NCBI GenBank assembly: GCA_002354655.1
Contig: DELY01000009.1
Location: 80,042 to 144,041, forward strand
Length of the DNA: 64,000 bases
Source of the DNA: Pseudomonas sp. UBA2684
GTDB lineage: Bacteria; Pseudomonadota; Gammaproteobacteria; Pseudomonadales; Pseudomonadaceae
Direction: 5' to 3'
Part shown: positions 60,037-64,000 of the stretch, piece by piece
Layout of the letters: the number at the start of each line of letters is the position of its first letter
Position numbering within the stretch: position 1 is the first letter of the stretch
The notes under the pieces: model-generated
Database searches by the model: none
Told to the model about the DNA's origin: nothing
The model's input: the letters and a program-made list of their open reading frames with translations, nothing else
Made by a program: the position numbers and the translations under genes

Positions 60037-61335
60037 ATGCCGTTTTTCCCCCGCTTCGCTGCTCTGCTGTGCGGCCTAATTCTCGGTGGGCCGCTGTTGG
60101 CGGCCGATATCGATGCACAGAGTTACGGTTACCCGCTGACCAACCCGTTCGAGGCAACCATCGCCACCACGCCACCGGAGTTGCGCCCGGCATTGCCGGC
60201 CGACGCGGACATCGACCAGGACGACTACCAGGTCAAACTGCGTCCAGAACGTGAATTCGAGCTGCCGGATAATTTCTGGTCGGTGACCAAGCTGCGTTAT
60301 CGCCTGGCCGAACAAGACGGCGAAGCACCGCTGATCTTCATCATTGCCGGCACTGGCGCGCATTACGCCAGCAGCACCCCGGAATACCTGAAGAAGCTGT
60401 TCTACGGCGCGGGCTACCACGTGGTGCAACTGTCCTCGCCGACCAGCTATGACTTCATGACTGCGGCCTCGCGCTTCGCCACGCCGGGCATCACCAGCGA
60501 CGACGCCGATGACCTGTACCGGGTCATGCAAGCCGTGCGCGCCCAGCACCCGCGCCTGGCCATCAGCGAATACCACCTCACCGGCTACAGCCTCGGCGCC
60601 CTGCACGCCGCCTTCGTCAGCCAGCTCGACGAAACCCGGCGCAGCTTCAACTTCAAGCGTGTGTTGCTGCTCAACCCGCCGGTCAACCTGTACACCTCGA
60701 TCACCAACCTCGACCGCTTGGTGCAAACCCAGGTCAAAGGCATCGACAACAGCACCACCTTTTATGAGCTGGTGCTGGCCAAGCTGACCCGCTATTTCCA
60801 GGAGCGCGGCTACGTCGACATCAACGACGCGCTGCTCTACGACTTCCAGCAGTCCAAGCAGCATCTGTCGGACGAGCAGATGGCCATGCTGATCGGCAGC
60901 GCGTTTCGCTTCTCCGCCGCCGACATTGCCTTCACCTCGGACCTGATCAACCGGCGCGGCCTGATTACCCCGGTGGAATACCCGATCGGCGAAGGCACCA
61001 GCCTGACGCCCTTCTTCAAACGGGCGCTGCAATGCGACTTCGACTGCTACATCACCGAACAGCTGATTCCGATGTGGCGCGCGCGCTATGACGGCGGCAG
61101 CCTGGCGCAACTGATCGACCAGGTCAGCCTCTATGCCGTCGAGGATTACCTGAAGAACAGCAGCAAGATCGCCGTCATGCACAACGCCGACGACGTCATC
61201 CTCGGTCCGGGCGACCTTGGCTTTCTGCGCCGCACCCTCGGCGATCGCCTGACCGTCTACCCGCTGGGCGGGCACTGCGGCAACCTCAATTACCGCGTCA
61301 ACAGCGACGCCATGCTGGAGTTCTTCCGTGGCTAA
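60037..61335 (+). CDS. exported alpha/beta hydrolase, cotranscribed with mlaA
   Basis: 432 residues with a signal peptide (about 1-22, ending LAA). The nucleophile elbow GYSLGA places Ser185; HNADDV and LGGHCGN near the C-terminus supply likely Asp and His. Other segments (FIIAGTGAHYASSTPEY) fit the fold. Its 3' end overlaps the next gene by 8 bp. A role in outer-membrane lipid handling is suggested only by that linkage. The gene type is common beside mlaA in Pseudomonas, as far as recalled. Confidence 0.85.
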   Translation: MPFFPRFAALLCGLILGGPLLAADIDAQSYGYPLTNPFEATIATTPPELRPALPADADIDQDDYQVKLRPEREFELPDNFWSVTKLRYRLAEQDGEAPLIFIIAGTGAHYASSTPEYLKKLFYGAGYHVVQLSSPTSYDFMTAASRFATPGITSDDADDLYRVMQAVRAQHPRLAISEYHLTGYSLGALHAAFVSQLDETRRSFNFKRVLLLNPPVNLYTSITNLDRLVQTQVKGIDNSTTFYELVLAKLTRYFQERGYVDINDALLYDFQQSKQHLSDEQMAMLIGSAFRFSAADIAFTSDLINRRGLITPVEYPIGEGTSLTPFFKRALQCDFDCYITEQLIPMWRARYDGGSLAQLIDQVSLYAVEDYLKNSSKIAVMHNADDVILGPGDLGFLRRTLGDRLTVYPLGGHCGNLNYRVNSDAMLEFFRG

Positions 61336-62104
61336 GACGTTCAGCAAAACCCTAGTGCTCGCCATGCTGCTCGCCAGTGGCTGGGCGCAGGCGCAAAGCG
61401 AGGCCAATGACGACGGCTTCAAACGGCCGCTGCAACACCTGCAATTCAACCCTGGCCTGGATCAGCGCGAGTTCGAGCGCTCCACCCTCGGCGCGCTGAA
61501 CGTCTACGACCCATTGGAATCGTGGAACCGCCGCGTCTACCACTTCAACTACCGTTTCGACGAGTGGGTATTTCTGCCCTTGGTCGACGGCTACCGCTAC
61601 GTCACGCCGAACCTGGTGCAGAGCGGCGTGAGCAACTTCTTCAGCAACCTGGGCGACATCCCCAACCTGCTCAATAGCCTGTTGCAGTTCAAAGGCCAGC
61701 GCTCGATGCGGACCAGCGCACGCCTGCTGCTCAATACCACCCTCGGCGTGGCCGGGCTGTGGGACCCGGCCAGCAAGATGGGTCTGCCGAAGCAGCGCGA
61801 AGACTTCGGTCAGACCCTGGGCTTCTATGGCATGCCCGCCGGGCCTTATCTGATGCTGCCGGTACTCGGCCCATCCAACCTGCGCGACACCGGCGGGCTG
61901 GTGGTCGACTTCAGCGCGAAGAGCCAGATCAACTTCCTCAACGTGGCCGAAGTCAGCAGCAACCACCCGGAAATTTTCGTGCTGGAAACCATCGACCAGC
62001 GCTCCACCGTCAACTTCCGCTACGGCCAACTCAACTCGCCGTTCGAGTACGAGAAGATTCGCTACTTCTACAGCGAATCGCGCAAGCTGCTGATTGCCGA
62101 ATAG
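61328..62104 (+). CDS. mlaA: MlaA (VacJ) family outer-membrane phospholipid transport protein
   Basis: 258 residues. MlaA removes phospholipids from the outer leaflet of the outer membrane. Conserved YDPLESWNRRVYHFN, NFFSNLGDIPNLLNSLLQ and EDFGQTLG segments are present. Most MlaA proteins are lipoproteins. Here the N-terminal signal MAKTFSKTLVLAMLLASGWA ends AQA-QS with no lipobox Cys. The protein is therefore predicted to be processed by signal peptidase I. A hairpin follows. Confidence 0.92.
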   Translation: MAKTFSKTLVLAMLLASGWAQAQSEANDDGFKRPLQHLQFNPGLDQREFERSTLGALNVYDPLESWNRRVYHFNYRFDEWVFLPLVDGYRYVTPNLVQSGVSNFFSNLGDIPNLLNSLLQFKGQRSMRTSARLLLNTTLGVAGLWDPASKMGLPKQREDFGQTLGFYGMPAGPYLMLPVLGPSNLRDTGGLVVDFSAKSQINFLNVAEVSSNHPEIFVLETIDQRSTVNFRYGQLNSPFEYEKIRYFYSESRKLLIAE

Positions 62105-62121
62105 CCCTACGTGCTTGACCC

Positions 62122-62158
62122 GAAGGCCGCGCCAAGCTGTATCGATGGCGCGGCCTTC
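62122..62158 (+). terminator. hairpin after mlaA
   Basis: A 13-bp perfect stem GAAGGCCGCGCCA/TGGCGCGGCCTTC with an 11-nt loop lies 18 bp after the stop. The T-run after it is short (GTCGTTT). Confidence 0.7.
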
Positions 62159-62302
62159 GTCGTTTCAACACAGCAAAACCGCGCTCGGCCGCTGGTGATG
62201 AACTCGCAAGAAGCGATCAAGCAGGTGCTGTATGACTTTCGCGATGGCGCAACGAGGCGCAAACGCAGGCAGGGCTTGACGATTGGCAGGCTGAGCCTGC
62301 AC

Positions 62303-62623
62303 TTACGGCGCGTAACGGCGGTACAAGCCAGGCGGTACGCCGCTGCTGTCGGTCGGCTGCCAAGGGCCTTGCGGGTTAGTGGCCCAGCTCCAACCGCCGC
62401 TCCAGCGGTAATAGGTGCGTTCGCGGTAGTACAGGTCTCGGCTGCCATCGACCACGTACACCCCCAGGCCGCCGTCCCAGTGGCTGTCGGCCCCCGGCGG
62501 CGGCGCGAAACGCGGATGCGACTTGCTCACCGGCAGCTGGCTGATCGGTGCGCTGCTCTGCACCGCACAACCGGCGAGGGTCAACAGGCCGGCGAGCAGG
62601 GCCAGCGGCAATAAGCGCTTCAT
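62303..62623 (-). CDS. hypothetical lipoprotein
   Basis: 106 residues. A lipoprotein signal with lipobox LAGC (Cys19) is clear. The mature part is Trp/Tyr-rich ([20 protein letters not shown]). The start overlaps the ccmI stop by 4 bp, so the gene is the tail of the cytochrome c maturation operon. No family recognised. Confidence 0.8.
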   Translation of the reverse strand: MKRLLPLALLAGLLTLAGCAVQSSAPISQLPVSKSHPRFAPPPGADSHWDGGLGVYVVDGSRDLYYRERTYYRWSGGWSWATNPQGPWQPTDSSGVPPGLYRRYAP

Positions 62624-63825
62624 TGCGTCTGGCCATCCGCGCTGTCGATGGTCAGCTGTTGCGGCTCGCGGGTGCTGCTGGGCAACGGCTGGCTGCGGCC
62701 AATCCACTCCCCGGCAGTGGCATTACCGCTGCGCGAAATCCGCGCAACCAACTGGACTTGCGCGAAACCAGACAGCTTCAATTGCGGCATCATCGCATCG
62801 CTGTCCGACAGGCTGACTTGCGCCGGCAGGTCGGCCACGGTCAGGCGCTTGACCGCCAATGGCATCGGCGGGCCAGAGGCCGCCCGGGCGAACACGAAGA
62901 CGCTGTCGTTCGGCTGCACTTTATCTTTCAGTGCAGCCGCCAGGTCGACGGTAACGGTTAACTGCTGCGCCACTGCCGGGGCTTGCGCGCCAGCCGTTTG
63001 CGGAGCGAGGCGTTCTTTAGCCCGCGCGATGCCACCCTGAATCGCCTGCCGCGAAGGATCTTGCTCCGGCAACACGGCGACCAAACGCTCCCAGAAGCCA
63101 ATCGCCTCGTTGAAGCGCCCGTCTTCGAACGCGGCAATGCCGAGCAAGCCCAGGCTGGTGACTTCGGCCGGATCGGCCTGCAGCGCTTCATCGGTAAGCG
63201 CCTGCAACTGCTCGTTCCACTGTTTGTTACCGGCGAAATACAGCGCTTGCGCCCACTGGCCGAGCAACTCGGGCTCGCGCCCAACGACCCCAACTGCACG
63301 CTCGAAGGCGGCAGCGGCATCACCCGCGCGCTCCTGGGCCATGTAGGTACGGCCGAGGAAGTACCAGCTTTCGGCTGACTCCGGGTTGGCCTGCACCGAC
63401 GCTTCCAAGCGCGCGGTCATCTCCTCGATGCTTTGCGGCTGTTCGGCGAAGATTCGCGCGCGCTCGACATCGTCGATAGCGCCCCAATGCAGGTAGAGTC
63501 CGTAGCCCAGCAGCGGCATCAACAAGGCCGCAGCCAGCGGCACCTTGCTGCCCAGCACGCCGAGCTTGCGCGCGGGCTGGTTGCCCTCGGTATCGGCCAA
63601 CAGCTCACGGGCCGCTTCATCGCGACCATTCTGCATTTGCTCGTCGCTGAGGATGCCGGCGAGGCGCTGGTTTTCCAGCTCCTGGATGCGCTCTTGGTAG
63701 AGGGTGACATTCAGTGCGGTACGGTCTTCTTCCGCCTGCGCTTTGCGCGCGCGCAACACGGGAATCAGCAGAAAAGCCAAGGCAGCCAGCAACAGCAGGC
63801 CGGCGGAGAGCCAGAATTCGATCAT
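62620..63825 (-). CDS. ccmI: cytochrome c biogenesis protein CcmI (CycH)
   Basis: 401 residues. Two membrane helices (about 4-24 and 96-112) flank a cytoplasmic loop; the periplasmic TPR part (residues 130-260) holds apocytochrome for haem ligation. A C-terminal beta-domain follows. It overlaps ccmH by one base (TGATG). Confidence 0.95.
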   Translation of the reverse strand: MIEFWLSAGLLLLAALAFLLIPVLRARKAQAEEDRTALNVTLYQERIQELENQRLAGILSDEQMQNGRDEAARELLADTEGNQPARKLGVLGSKVPLAAALLMPLLGYGLYLHWGAIDDVERARIFAEQPQSIEEMTARLEASVQANPESAESWYFLGRTYMAQERAGDAAAAFERAVGVVGREPELLGQWAQALYFAGNKQWNEQLQALTDEALQADPAEVTSLGLLGIAAFEDGRFNEAIGFWERLVAVLPEQDPSRQAIQGGIARAKERLAPQTAGAQAPAVAQQLTVTVDLAAALKDKVQPNDSVFVFARAASGPPMPLAVKRLTVADLPAQVSLSDSDAMMPQLKLSGFAQVQLVARISRSGNATAGEWIGRSQPLPSSTREPQQLTIDSADGQTQ

Positions 63826-64000
63826 CAGTCTTTTTTATCCACAGGCGTTTGATTTAGCAGGGCAGCCAGGCGTTGCTGTTCATCGCTTGTCAGGCCGCTC
63901 GGCACCACGCTTTGCTTGCCGCGACGACGCAGCACGATCACTCCGAGCAGCACGAAACCACCCACCAGCAGACCCGCTGGCCCGTACCAGAGCAACAGCG
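63825..64000 (-). CDS. ccmH: cytochrome c maturation protein CcmH, 3' part only
   Basis: The final 57 codons read in from the window edge: a membrane helix ([18 protein letters not shown]), an RRRGK basic stretch and an end in [14 protein letters not shown] before TGA. This matches the C-terminal membrane anchor of CcmH. The catalytic CxxC part lies outside the window. Confidence 0.85.
   Translation of the reverse strand, partial: LLLWYGPAGLLVGGFVLLGVIVLRRRGKQSVVPSGLTSDEQQRLAALLNQTPVDKKD

Overview
The window is GC-rich chromosomal DNA from a gammaproteobacterium that is almost certainly a Pseudomonas. The evidence is the xcp-type type II secretion locus with gspC-gspD divergent from gspEFGHIJKLM, a FimV protein, and a housekeeping block whose order (metZ, purF, cvpA, dedD-like, folC, accD, trpF, truA, fimV, asd-like, asd, leuB, leuD, leuC, lysR) matches from memory the P. 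aeruginosa PAO1 region around PA3095-PA3122. The right part (dusC, thioesterase, hydrolase, TetR, tRNA-Glu/Ala, gltX, LysR, HlyD, MFS, uvrB, aspC-like, tRNA-Asn, comEA-like) matches the PAO1 run up to PA3140. No prophage, insertion sequence, rRNA or CRISPR array was seen.

Layout. 1-180: tRNA-Asp (cut by the window edge) and tRNA-Val, read leftward. 585-10859: a complete type II secretion system, with an 11-gene inventory C to M and no prepilin peptidase. 10931-16469: two genes not expected at this locus, a 916-residue alpha-dioxygenase-type haem peroxidase with a long C-terminal extension and a large MalT/LuxR-type ATPase regulator. 16643-33998: a nearly continuous leftward run of metabolic and cell-envelope genes for methionine, purine, folate, fatty acid, tryptophan, lysine/threonine and leucine synthesis, tRNA pseudouridylation and FimV. 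34191-45499: regulators and accessory genes, including a 1225-residue six-PAS GGDEF-EAL protein, a 7TM diguanylate cyclase, two small-molecule enzymes, dusC and TetR. 45672-46150: tandem tRNA-Glu/Ala pairs. 46297-56270: gltX, an EmrAB-type efflux operon with a divergent LysR regulator, an EamA transporter, uvrB, an aromatic/aspartate aminotransferase and tRNA-Asn. 56249-56465: a 66-bp direct duplication of the tRNA-Asn 3' end plus its terminator, which looks like an integration scar. 56540-64000: comEA-like, DUF2061-like, a GH17 membrane protein, GNAT, an exported hydrolase with MlaA, a lipoprotein, ccmI and the end of ccmH. PAO1 carries its O-antigen cluster after the comEA-like gene; this genome does not.

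The most interesting items are: (1) the peroxidase/regulator cassette beside the secretion locus, in which the peroxidase appears to join an alpha-dioxygenase core to a catalase-like segment; (2) the ABB-ABB internal duplication of PAS domains in the c-di-GMP protein; (3) an aspartate-semialdehyde dehydrogenase paralogue lacking the catalytic cysteine beside the intact enzyme; (4) the tRNA-Asn duplication; (5) an MlaA homologue without a lipobox, translationally overlapped by an exported hydrolase. Family assignments come from motif reading; no database search was run.
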